From: UBA1412 sp964609795
GTDB taxonomy: Bacteria; Verrucomicrobiota; Verrucomicrobiia; Limisphaerales; UBA1412
Assembly: GCA_964609795.1 (NCBI GenBank)
Contig: CAZSTC010000001.1
Location: forward strand, 65,258-129,257
DNA length: 64,000 bases
Reading direction: 5' to 3'
The translations under genes were made by a program, and so were the position numbers. Of the stretch, positions 8,974 to 16,147 are shown one piece after another. Below the pieces are notes generated by a model. The model ran no database searches and had not been told where the DNA came from. It saw nothing but the letters and a program-made list of their open reading frames with translations. Each line of letters opens with the position of its first letter. Position 1 is the stretch's first letter.

Positions 8974-9909
8974 ATGGACAGAAGAGGTTTTCTGAAAAAC
9001 CTGAGTTTCGGTGCTGCGGGGCTGCTCCTGCCGGGCTGCATCAGCACTCTGCCTGATAAGGGAAGGCTAGTGGGTGAAGAGCTCATTAGAGACTCACGTT
9101 TTAAAAAAGGTTTTCGCCTAGTAGACCCTGAGTTGAGGGTTCAGGATTATGGGCTCTGGCAGCCTTTTTCGGAAGAGAAGCCGGTTTGGGCAATCGCGCA
9201 ATGGGGGACCCGCGAAAAAGTAATTCCTCTCAATCAGAGCTCAACTCTTTCTAATTCCTGCAAGTCGATTTCGGTAGTCCGCACTGGATCAAAGGCCGAT
9301 TTAATTCTGGCAGTGAACGGCAACCAGGAATATAAAGGAGTACCAAGAAACGGTGATGAAATGTGGGCTCATCTGCTCGTAGAGCAGGAAATAGAGTCCT
9401 TGCCGCGCCTGGTGGATTTGAAGTCTTTAAAATTCCATCTGGAAGCCAAACTCCTTCATTCTATCCTTCACAAGCCGGAACTTTTTGACGATGGAAAACA
9501 TGCCGCTCAGTATCAAGTTTTCTTTTATCTTCAGGATCGGAATAAACAATCTGAAGGTTATGGAGAGATGATCTGGTTTGGAATTCCGGTTTATGACAAT
9601 CGGAAGCCTAAGACTGAGCGCTATGAGGCTCTGGATTTTGCCGGTTCAGGCATGTTTATTTGTACTTTAGCGCATGAGGACCTCTGTGCAGATTCTGCGC
9701 ATGAGGGCAAATGGATTAGGCTGGAAGCGGATTTGCTCCCGGAAATGGTCAAGGCTTACTCCATTGCCCGGAAAAAAGGGTTTATGAAGAAGACCAAAAG
9801 CCTGGAAGACATGCATCTCACGGGGATGAACATGGGGTGGGAGGTACCCGGGCTTCTGGATGTCAGTTTACAGGTTCGGCACCTGAGCCTTATTGCGGAG
9901 AGAATCTAA
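8974..9909 (+). CDS. Tat-exported lipoprotein of unknown function
   Basis: A 311-residue protein I do not recognise. The N-terminus DRRGFLKNLSFG is a twin-arginine signal (consensus S/T-RR-x-FLK), followed by a hydrophobic stretch and the lipobox LLPGC, so lipidation at Cys22 after Tat export is predicted. The mature part is soluble, mixed alpha/beta, with no repeats and no obvious catalytic motif; aromatic-rich segments such as YGLWQPF and GEMIWFGIPVYD suggest a beta-sandwich fold, perhaps carbohydrate binding, but this is speculation. It begins 8 bp after hisD and so appears to be the last gene of the tatA-tatC-hisD operon, making it a likely dedicated Tat substrate. A long hairpin follows the stop codon. 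Confidence 0.75.
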   Translation: MDRRGFLKNLSFGAAGLLLPGCISTLPDKGRLVGEELIRDSRFKKGFRLVDPELRVQDYGLWQPFSEEKPVWAIAQWGTREKVIPLNQSSTLSNSCKSISVVRTGSKADLILAVNGNQEYKGVPRNGDEMWAHLLVEQEIESLPRLVDLKSLKFHLEAKLLHSILHKPELFDDGKHAAQYQVFFYLQDRNKQSEGYGEMIWFGIPVYDNRKPKTERYEALDFAGSGMFICTLAHEDLCADSAHEGKWIRLEADLLPEMVKAYSIARKKGFMKKTKSLEDMHLTGMNMGWEVPGLLDVSLQVRHLSLIAERI

Positions 9910-9913
9910 CGCA

Positions 9914-9958
9914 CAAAGTGCAGGTATCTGCTTGTTTTTTGCAGAAGCCTGCACTTTG
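9914..9958. terminator. Hairpin between convergent genes
   Basis: CAAAGTGCAGG (9914-9924) pairs perfectly with CCTGCACTTTG (9948-9958), and inside it TCTGC (9927-9931) pairs with GCAGA (9941-9945) around a T-rich loop. It lies between the lipoprotein gene and the convergent gene ending at 10000. There is no T-run immediately after the stem, so termination efficiency is uncertain. Confidence 0.6.
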
Positions 9959-9999
9959 AGTGAGCCCGTTTTGGGTTGGGCGGAAGAATGGTTTTGATG

Positions 10000-11277
10000 C
10001 TATCTCCTCATGCCTCCCATAAAGCTACTGAGTCCACCCATTCCGTCTCTGCCTCCTCCGTTCCCCGTAAAAAGACTGATCATGATATCCTGAGCTATCT
10101 TGGTTTGGTCCACACTAGGACGTTCCGCATAGGCACCGGGATTCAAGGAGTATTCCAATTGTTCCCGCGTTGTGCTGAATGCACTGCCCATGCCTCGTGT
10201 TTGCCCATATTCCTGTTCCAGGGAATTGAGGAGAGTGAGTCTGCTCTGAGCTACGTCCGGGGGAAGATCAGGAGGAGGACCGCCTCTCTCGTTCATTCCC
10301 GTAAGACCCAGGACCAATATCGCGCGGATAGGGGTGCCTACCTCTTCTGAATGAATGGACCTGGAAAAAAGATCCGTTGCCTGTTCATTGGAGCCGACAT
10401 AGTTCATGGCTACCCGGATGAGGTCCGCCCGGTCGGCCATCGTCAGTTCAGGATTCCCAAAAATACTGTGGATTAGCGGCATGGCATCTTCACCCATTGT
10501 TTTGTGGAGGAAATCCAGGATATCGCGATCCAGCTTGCCATCTGCCATCAGCTGACCAGCCAGAACCTGTGCCATTTCAGTATCGTGCAATTCAATGAGG
10601 AGGCTCAAGAGTTCCCGCTTGTCATCCCGTGCCAGGGAAGTATCGTTCAACATGTTCCGAGCCGTGGTGATTGAGATATTTCGAAAAAGCTCCGGATCCA
10701 GACTCAAAAGTATTCTTGCAATATAGGTGGCTTCTGAAGCACTGAGGGCAGTCGGGAGTATCTGGCTCAAAAGACCTATTGACTCTGAAGTGCCGATATC
10801 GCGCAGGACATCAGCCAGCCCCAATCGCGTTGAAGGCGGTACGGGAACCCCTTCACTGATGTTAATGGAGGCAGAGCGGATTTTGCCGGATGCGGACAGA
10901 ATTACATTATGCCCGCTGGTATAGTAATCGCGAATGCTTGCAATGGGGCTTTTCTTTGATTCTGTCAAAGCCTGGAAGCAAAAAATGGCTCTCCGGAGTT
11001 TTTTGCGTTCACTTTCGTTATCCAGTGTGTAAAGCATCTCGATGAGTTCTTCGGGATCATCCTGAAGATAACCGGCGGTGGCGGAAGAAGAGCTCAAGGC
11101 CAGTTGATCGCGCAATTGAGCCATTTCTGCTTCCCAACGGGCACGTTCTTCACTTAAGAATTTTTCTTGAGCCAGAAGTGATGCTTCCGCAGAGTTGCGG
11201 GCATAAAAATGCTGTGCCACTGCGACAACCACCAAAAGCGCCAAGGCTGAACAGAGAGCTATATTGATTCGATTCAT
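10000..11277 (-). CDS. Membrane-anchored helical-repeat protein, paralogue 1 of 3 in this window
   Basis: A 425-residue protein of no family I can name. It has an N-terminal membrane anchor (about residues 4-24), a short coiled coil (about 30-65), and an all-alpha domain reminiscent of HEAT-type solenoids, then a Gly/Met-rich tail (GNGGGRDGMGG...). It shares signatures with the genes at 36313-37632 and 37675-39156: an xFxFQxL helix, IRDYYTSGHNV, VPPSTRLGLADVL and a C-terminal RLTLLNSLEQEY helix. The start at 11277 is preceded by a perfect GGAAGGA at 6 bases, better than the TTG 15 bases upstream. It faces mraZ divergently. A promoter and a perfect 17-bp palindrome lie directly upstream, so transcription is probably regulated. 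Orientation of the anchor suggests a periplasmic domain. Confidence 0.75.
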   Translation of the reverse strand: MNRINIALCSALALLVVVAVAQHFYARNSAEASLLAQEKFLSEERARWEAEMAQLRDQLALSSSSATAGYLQDDPEELIEMLYTLDNESERKKLRRAIFCFQALTESKKSPIASIRDYYTSGHNVILSASGKIRSASINISEGVPVPPSTRLGLADVLRDIGTSESIGLLSQILPTALSASEATYIARILLSLDPELFRNISITTARNMLNDTSLARDDKRELLSLLIELHDTEMAQVLAGQLMADGKLDRDILDFLHKTMGEDAMPLIHSIFGNPELTMADRADLIRVAMNYVGSNEQATDLFSRSIHSEEVGTPIRAILVLGLTGMNERGGPPPDLPPDVAQSRLTLLNSLEQEYGQTRGMGSAFSTTREQLEYSLNPGAYAERPSVDQTKIAQDIMISLFTGNGGGRDGMGGLSSFMGGMRR

Positions 11278-11291
11278 CTTCGTTCCTTCCA

Positions 11292-11308
11292 AAACATCTC
11301 AGATGTTT
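11292..11308. promoter_or_regulatory. Operator-like perfect palindrome at a transcription start
   Basis: AAACATCT-C-AGATGTTT is a perfect 8-1-8 inverted repeat. It lies immediately downstream of the -10 box (11309-11314) of the minus-strand promoter and overlaps the expected start of transcription of the paralogue 1 gene, just before its ribosome-binding site. A one-base spacer prevents an RNA hairpin, so a dimeric repressor site is the simplest reading. Confidence 0.55.
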
Positions 11309-11337
11309 ATCATATCCATAAGATACGCCAAAAGCAA
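11309..11337 (-). promoter_or_regulatory. Sigma70-type promoter of the paralogue 1 gene
   Basis: On the minus strand TTGCTT (11337-11332) and TATGAT (11314-11309) are separated by exactly 17 bases. Transcription should begin near 11302, giving a leader of about 25 bases that includes the GGAAGGA ribosome-binding site at 11290-11284. Confidence 0.6.
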
Positions 11338-11391
11338 TTTTTGTGTCTCCAAAAAGTTCTTCGGGATACAGGGAGCTCACAGCCGAAGAAG

Positions 11392-11430
11392 AAGTGAGGA
11401 AAGTGGGGGAGAGTGTGGAAAAAAGTGAGG
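11392..11430 (+). repeat. Array of four AGTGNGG repeats, candidate MraZ boxes
   Basis: AGTGAGG (11393), AGTGGGG (11402), AGTGTGG (11412) and AGTGAGG (11424) follow one another at 9, 10 and 12 base intervals, that is about one per helical turn. MraZ proteins bind short G-rich direct repeats with roughly helical spacing in front of their own operons (TGGGN repeats in E. coli, AAAGTG-type repeats in mollicutes). The array is about 315 bp upstream of the mraZ promoter and about 115 bp upstream of the divergent gene's start. Confidence 0.45.
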
Positions 11431-11489
11431 GTAAAAATTTTCCCTTTTTTTTGAGCAAAAAAAATCCTGAAAAGCGCGAGAAAAATCGT

Positions 11490-11628
11490 TGTGAATGATT
11501 TGTGAAAAGAGGGTTCATGAGGAGGTGTTTTAAGCAGGAACATTAGTTAATATAACAAGCTTTTAATGAAGAAGTTATATTGAAGTTATCAGGTTATTTT
11601 CAGGGTTCTGTGAATAACTTGTGAATAG
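11490..11628 (+). promoter_or_regulatory. Two helically phased pairs of TGTGAAWRR motifs
   Basis: TGTGAATGA (11490) and TGTGAAAAG (11501) are 11 bases apart; TGTGAATAA (11609) and TGTGAATAG (11620) are also 11 bases apart. The third copy is the reverse complement of TTATTCACA, a match to the relaxed DnaA-box consensus TTWTNCACA. The surrounding DNA (11440-11720) is AT-rich and otherwise gene-free. Function is unknown; binding by DnaA or another regulator of the division cluster is possible. Confidence 0.35.
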
Positions 11629-11705
11629 AGGTATTGAAAGAGGTTTTAAGAATTTTTAAGAAAAAAGGGGGGCGAAGTGTAAAAAAATGTAGAAAAAGTT
11701 TCTCG

Positions 11706-11738
11706 AAGTGTTGACAAAGTGGGGCAAGATGTTAGAAT
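11706..11738 (+). promoter_or_regulatory. Promoter of the dcw cluster with overlapping MraZ-like boxes
   Basis: TTGACA (11711-11716) is a perfect -35 box and TAGAAT (11733-11738) a good -10 box, spacer 16. AAGTG occurs at 11706 and again at 11717 (as AAAGTGGGG, 11716-11724), 11 bases apart and straddling the -35 box, where MraZ or another repressor could block RNA polymerase. Another GAAGTGT lies at 11674. The -10 overlaps one possible upstream ATG of mraZ, which excludes that start. Confidence 0.6.
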
Positions 11739-11757
11739 GGATTCCGATTTTGAGGCC

Positions 11758-12279
11758 ATGAGTGATCAGCAGACCAAACCGATGCGTTTTTATGCAACCT
11801 ATCCATTCGAGATAGATTCCAAGAGACGTGTCCAGATGCCAGCCAAGTGGAGGCCCCCGGTTGTTCAGGAAGGGGGACGGCGCATGGCTGTTTTCGAAGT
11901 TGAGTTCATGCTGACACTGACCCGAGTTCGGGGTGACTCCTGTGCTTGTATTACCGCGATGCCGGCTGAAGTATTCGAAGCTTATGCACAAAAAGTGGAT
12001 GGGTTGCCCTTGCTTGATCCGGCCGCTGAGCGTTTGCGCCGCTTTCTGGGTTCTCGCTCCGAGCCGGTGACGATGGATTCCGCGGGTCGAATCACTCTTC
12101 CCAAATGGATGGCTGATAAGGTCGGAATTGAACAAAAAACGGGCGCAGACCAAAATTCTACGACGGTTGTTCTTCGAGGTGAGGTAGATCGTTTCAGCAT
12201 TTGGAGCAAACAGAAATTCGATGCCGATGAAATTGAGAACCAAAAGGAAGATGATCAAGAGCTAGAGAATCAGATTTAA
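11758..12279 (+). CDS. mraZ: MraZ, transcriptional regulator of the division/cell-wall cluster
   Basis: DNA-binding protein of the AbrB/MraZ swapped-hairpin fold, usually the first gene of dcw clusters, where it represses or activates its own operon. The first half carries the MraZ signature FEIDSKRRVQMPAKWR, equivalent to the LDxKGRxxxPxxxR motif, and the second copy is DSAGRITLPKWMADK (about residues 100-115). At 173 residues it is slightly longer than the E. coli protein (152) because of a C-terminal acidic tail. Start choice: upstream GTG and ATG codons fall in the promoter, so translation begins at 11758 or at the ATG at 11782 that aligns best with E. coli MraZ; neither has a clear ribosome-binding site. 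It leads a 21-kb co-directional cluster. Confidence 0.93.
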   Translation: MSDQQTKPMRFYATYPFEIDSKRRVQMPAKWRPPVVQEGGRRMAVFEVEFMLTLTRVRGDSCACITAMPAEVFEAYAQKVDGLPLLDPAAERLRRFLGSRSEPVTMDSAGRITLPKWMADKVGIEQKTGADQNSTTVVLRGEVDRFSIWSKQKFDADEIENQKEDDQELENQI

Positions 12280-12299
12280 AACTGTTGAAAGGGCAAGGA

Positions 12300-12749
12300 A
12301 TGGAGAGTCTAGAATTACGAAAAGAAGTTGTGCATCCAGTAAATGGATCCAACAGGGCCGCTACAATGCAGCTTTTTGTACCCGCTTCACAGGCAAGTCA
12401 GGTTGTTGAGCCTGTGCGAACTGCGGTCGGTTCAGCACCCCAGGTAGGGGTTGCCGTGAGAATCGCCAACCCACAAACCGGGACTCCGATAGGACAAGTT
12501 CGATTCCTGGACTATCTTCTGAATCCCTGGAGAGCGATCAGTCTCCAACGGGATTTACGAGAGCAAAAAAGGATGGAGCGACTCTCGAGGGTGCAGGTTC
12601 TCCGGAATGATTTAACCTATCAGGATGTGGAAATTCGTTTAAGAGGAAAACTGATTTCCAGCCGAAAAGTTCAGAAACTTCTGAGTGAGGAGCTTGCAAC
12701 CGAAAATTCTTTTTTCCGCTCCTTGTTTAACAAAGTACTCCGCGCATGA
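12300..12749 (+). CDS. Uncharacterised protein between mraZ and rsmH
   Basis: I do not recognise this 149-residue protein. The N-terminal third is low in charge and Ala/Val/Gln-rich, probably disordered. From about residue 70 it becomes basic and helical, with a QVRFLDYLLNPWRAISLQRDL segment and a C-terminal run of charged helices (RMERLSRVQVLRND...RKVQKLLSEEL). No signal peptide or membrane segment is seen. The ATG at 12300 is preceded by GAAAGGG at 6 bases. It lies 20 bases after mraZ and its stop codon is 3 bases before the rsmH start, so it is translated from the same message as the division genes. That position, with no equivalent in the textbook dcw order, suggests a lineage-specific division or envelope factor. 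Confidence 0.8.
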   Translation: MESLELRKEVVHPVNGSNRAATMQLFVPASQASQVVEPVRTAVGSAPQVGVAVRIANPQTGTPIGQVRFLDYLLNPWRAISLQRDLREQKRMERLSRVQVLRNDLTYQDVEIRLRGKLISSRKVQKLLSEELATENSFFRSLFNKVLRA

Positions 12750-12752
12750 AAA

Positions 12753-13685
12753 GTGGAAGAACGTGCTCACAGCCCTGTTTTGTTGAAGGAGACGCTTCAA
12801 CTGCTCTGCCCGAAGGTCGATGGGGTCTACTGCGACGGAACTGTCGGTGGGGGTGGACACGCCTCCGCCATTCTCCAAATGAGTTCTCCGTCCGGAGTCT
12901 TATACGGCTGCGATCGAGATGGAGATGAACTTGAGAGTACCGCCCGGCGGTTGGGTGAAGAGTTCAAAGAGCGTTGTCATTTTCAGCATGGAAATTATTC
13001 TCAGATAGAGATACTGTTTCCAGGGGTTCGCTTTGACGGAGTTCTCCTGGACTTGGGATGCAGCTCTATGCAGTTAGACCAATCCCATCGCGGTTTCAGT
13101 TTTCTGGGTGACGGCCCCCTGGATATGAGGATGGATTCGAGCGATCCCGTAAAGGCTGAATCTGTGATAAATGAATATTCGGCCGAACAACTTGCAGATA
13201 TTTTTTACTACTACGGCGGAGAGAGAGAATCCAGAAGGTTAGCCAGAGCGATTGTGGAAGAGCGGATGCTCAGGCGGTTTGTAAGCACTCGGCAATTAGC
13301 GGATTTTATCGAGGCAAAAATGCCCAGAAGAGGGCAGAAGATTCACCCGGCAACACGAATATTCCAAGCTTTGAGGATAGAGACGAACCGTGAGTTTGAG
13401 CATTTGCAGGAGGCTCTGGAAAAGCTGCCGCCTTTGATCAAATCCGGAGGAAGACTGGCGGTTATTACATTTCATTCTGGAGAGGATCGAATTGTAAAAG
13501 AATTTGGAAGAGCCTGCGCAAGAGATTATGTTTTTGAAGGAAATGTCGATATCCCGGAGCTTCGTAAAGAAAGAGCGCCCATCCTCAAGATTATCACCCG
13601 CAGGCCCGTAGAGGCGACTCTGGATGAAGTGAAAGTAAACCCTCGAGCCAGAAGTGCCCGGCTCAGGGTCTATGAAAAAATTTAA
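12753..13685 (+). CDS. rsmH: 16S rRNA (cytosine(1402)-N(4))-methyltransferase RsmH (MraW)
   Basis: SAM-dependent methyltransferase that modifies C1402 of 16S rRNA in the ribosomal P site; a standard dcw member. The conserved opening HSPVLLKETLQLL, the SAM-binding loop DGTVGGGGHASAIL (about residues 28-41), the DLGCSSMQLD motif and the RGFSF...GPLDMRMD block are all present, as are HPATRIFQALRIETN and the final KVNPRARSARLR. Length (310) is normal. It starts with GTG at 12753, just after the previous stop codon; no in-frame ATG occurs before the conserved region. Confidence 0.97.
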   Translation: MEERAHSPVLLKETLQLLCPKVDGVYCDGTVGGGGHASAILQMSSPSGVLYGCDRDGDELESTARRLGEEFKERCHFQHGNYSQIEILFPGVRFDGVLLDLGCSSMQLDQSHRGFSFLGDGPLDMRMDSSDPVKAESVINEYSAEQLADIFYYYGGERESRRLARAIVEERMLRRFVSTRQLADFIEAKMPRRGQKIHPATRIFQALRIETNREFEHLQEALEKLPPLIKSGGRLAVITFHSGEDRIVKEFGRACARDYVFEGNVDIPELRKERAPILKIITRRPVEATLDEVKVNPRARSARLRVYEKI

Positions 13686-13696
13686 CTCAACAAGCG

Positions 13697-14056
13697 ATGA
13701 ATACCAGAACCAACAGATCTCAACCCGGATGGAAGTTCTTGCCCTTCAAGTTCGTCCTGGGCTCAGTCGGTCTGGTCCTTTTAATTTTGATTTTGGGTGT
13801 GGTGCATTTGCGGCTGCAGCAGCAAAACCATGATTTGGGAGAGAAGCTCAGAGCTTGCGAATTTGAGCTGAGGAATATCCGGGAAACCAACTCAGTGCTT
13901 TCCAAGGAACTGGGTAGGCTGAAAACTCCTGAAAATATCTTGAAGCGAGCCGAAAACATGGGTTTAGAGCTCAGTCCCGTTATTGTGACTCAAATTGTCA
14001 GACTTCCGGAAGTTGAGATTCCGACTCCCGGAGAAGCTCTGGAAAAAGAAAAGTAA
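13697..14056 (+). CDS. ftsL: FtsL-like bitopic division protein
   Basis: A 119-residue protein with the FtsL plan: a basic cytoplasmic N-terminus, one transmembrane helix (about 18-37), and a periplasmic coiled coil (about 39-75) ending in a KTPENILKRAENMGLEL segment typical of FtsL/DivIC proteins. It lies between rsmH and the transpeptidase gene, the normal position of ftsL. FtsL works with FtsQ and FtsB to activate FtsWI at the septum. FtsL sequences are poorly conserved, so the call rests on topology and position. It begins 11 bases after rsmH and ends 3 bases before ftsI. Confidence 0.8.
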   Translation: MNTRTNRSQPGWKFLPFKFVLGSVGLVLLILILGVVHLRLQQQNHDLGEKLRACEFELRNIRETNSVLSKELGRLKTPENILKRAENMGLELSPVIVTQIVRLPEVEIPTPGEALEKEK

Positions 14057-14059
14057 GCC

Positions 14060-16147
14060 ATGTTGAGAAGTAATCAGATTCAGTGGATGCGAGCAGTGAT
14101 CTGCTTCCTTATTGGCGGCTTTCTTATTCTGTCTGGTCGGCTGACTTATATACAGGCTTACCGTCATGATAAGTACAAAGGCATTTCCGAAGGACGCGTG
14201 AATCGCACCGAGTTTTTTTCTCCCAGACGAGGTGAAATACGGGATGTCAACGGCAATCAGTTGGCGGTTACGCGCGACGTGCGAACCGTCGTTTTAGACC
14301 CCGGTCTTTTAGCAAGTGTGGACCCGATCACCCGCCGTGAGTATTTAGATTTGGTTTCTTCTTTGTTGCATCTGGATAGAGGATTTTTAAACGAGAAGAG
14401 CCGTTTTTTTAGGTCTCAATCAGGGGATAACTGGGTTTTGCTCATGGACACCGCCGGGATGCCGGTGGTAACGGCTGCCGGAATTCCGATTTACTCACCT
14501 CTGGATACGAATGGCGTTCCCAATTCTGACGTGATGGGTATCGCAGTGGTGGATCAAAATAATCTGCAACTGACAGACCGGCAGGGGAAACCTCTTTATG
14601 CACTCCTGAATAAAAATCGCGAGGTAATCACGAATCGTTATGAGCGGCTTTTGAAAGAATTACCGGTTGAAGAATGGGAACAGGTCAGGAGGCGGATCAG
14701 CGAGTTCCCCATCGATAAAAACCGGGAAGGATACAACCGGAAGACGGCCCTTAACTATGAAGCGTTGAGGAAGATTGTGCTCTACTCGGAGCGCGACTTT
14801 AAACGAGAATACCCGAACGGCAGATTCATGGCTCATCTATTGGGGTATACTCAAAGTGGTGAAAAAGTGTTGGAGGGTAAAAGCGGCTCTATAACAGTCA
14901 TGAAAGGGCTGGAAGGAGTTGAAAGGGCATTTGACGATCAACTGACAGGAACAGTCGGCTGGCGCGATAAAGTGGTCAGGAGCGATGGAAGCGAAATTCT
15001 TTCCAGTCGTGGGCATAGCTTTGAAGCCGGAGATGGCCTAACTGCGGTTCTAACTCTGGATTCAATCATACAGGGAATTGTCGAAGATGAGCTCAAGAGC
15101 GTCATGGAACGGCATGACCCGAAATCGGCCTCCTGTGTGGTGGTCGAGGTAAAAACAGGGCGGGTTCTCGCCTATGCAATCGCTCCGGATTATGATCCCA
15201 ATTTGCCATCGGCCTCTGATCCTGAGAATTGGAGAAACCGGATTATCATGGATTTGATCGAGCCGGGCTCCACCTTCAAGATTGTCGCATTTTGCGCAGC
15301 TCTCAATGAAGGCCGTTATGGTGTGAAGTCTCCGATTGATTGTTCCTCCTGGAATTCGGAATGGGGCAGGAGACCCAAAGAATCCAGTGGCGGTAATTAT
15401 GGAACTCTCACGATGGAAGAAATGCTGGCAAAATCCTCAAATGTCGGTTTTGCAAAAATGGGTTGGATGCTCTCGCCCTCGGTAGTTAATCAATATATAC
15501 GCGACTTCGGATACCGCTCTTTAACCGGGATTATGCTGCCGGGTGAGCGGACACACACGAATAACGCGATTCTGCCTGATAAGGATAAGCTCAGCATCAG
15601 TCGTGTCCCCATAGGGCAGGGAATCGCCGTGAGCCAATTGCAGTCTACGATGGCTATGGGGGCTGTGGCTAATGGAGGCATTCTGATGCGTCCGCAGATA
15701 TTGGATCATCTGGAAGATGATCTCGGGCGCTATGCTTATGAACAGATACCTCAACCCGTAAGAAGGGTCATGAGCGAAAAAGTGGCAAAAGAGGCTGTTC
15801 ATGCTCTGAGAACGGTCACTCAAAAGACTCGTACACATACCGGAACCGCCTGGCGTGCGGATATGAAATATCATACAGTGGGAGGTAAAACCGGAACCGC
15901 ACAAAAAGCAGCACCCGGCGGAGGCGGCTACCACCCCGATAAATACTATGCCTCTTTTGTGGGCTTCTTCCCTACGAGCGACCCGGTAATCGTGATGAGC
16001 GTCGTAGTCGATGAACCCAAGAGAATAAGCGGCTATTATGGTGGAACCGTTGCTGCGCCTGCGTATAAAAATATTGCAGAGGGAATCGCCCTTTACTGGG
16101 CTATACCCCCTGATAAAGATTTGGAAACCAATACGGTTAGAAGATGA
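14060..16147 (+). CDS. ftsI: Septal peptidoglycan transpeptidase FtsI (class B PBP)
   Basis: Monofunctional class B penicillin-binding protein, partner of FtsW, cross-linking septal peptidoglycan in the periplasm. It has one N-terminal transmembrane segment (about 11-32), the pedestal domain with RGEIRDVNGNQLA, and the transpeptidase domain with all three active-site motifs: Ser404-Thr-Phe-Lys407, Ser459-Ser-Asn461 and Lys610-Thr-Gly612. No PASTA domain is present. At 695 residues it exceeds the usual length (about 580); the extra sequence is in the pedestal region (about residues 95-240), including a stretch with repeated Asp/Asn/Gly residues and an RYERLLKELPVEEWEQVRRRI helix pair. Its stop overlaps the murE start. 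Confidence 0.95.
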   Translation: MLRSNQIQWMRAVICFLIGGFLILSGRLTYIQAYRHDKYKGISEGRVNRTEFFSPRRGEIRDVNGNQLAVTRDVRTVVLDPGLLASVDPITRREYLDLVSSLLHLDRGFLNEKSRFFRSQSGDNWVLLMDTAGMPVVTAAGIPIYSPLDTNGVPNSDVMGIAVVDQNNLQLTDRQGKPLYALLNKNREVITNRYERLLKELPVEEWEQVRRRISEFPIDKNREGYNRKTALNYEALRKIVLYSERDFKREYPNGRFMAHLLGYTQSGEKVLEGKSGSITVMKGLEGVERAFDDQLTGTVGWRDKVVRSDGSEILSSRGHSFEAGDGLTAVLTLDSIIQGIVEDELKSVMERHDPKSASCVVVEVKTGRVLAYAIAPDYDPNLPSASDPENWRNRIIMDLIEPGSTFKIVAFCAALNEGRYGVKSPIDCSSWNSEWGRRPKESSGGNYGTLTMEEMLAKSSNVGFAKMGWMLSPSVVNQYIRDFGYRSLTGIMLPGERTHTNNAILPDKDKLSISRVPIGQGIAVSQLQSTMAMGAVANGGILMRPQILDHLEDDLGRYAYEQIPQPVRRVMSEKVAKEAVHALRTVTQKTRTHTGTAWRADMKYHTVGGKTGTAQKAAPGGGGYHPDKYYASFVGFFPTSDPVIVMSVVVDEPKRISGYYGGTVAAPAYKNIAEGIALYWAIPPDKDLETNTVRR

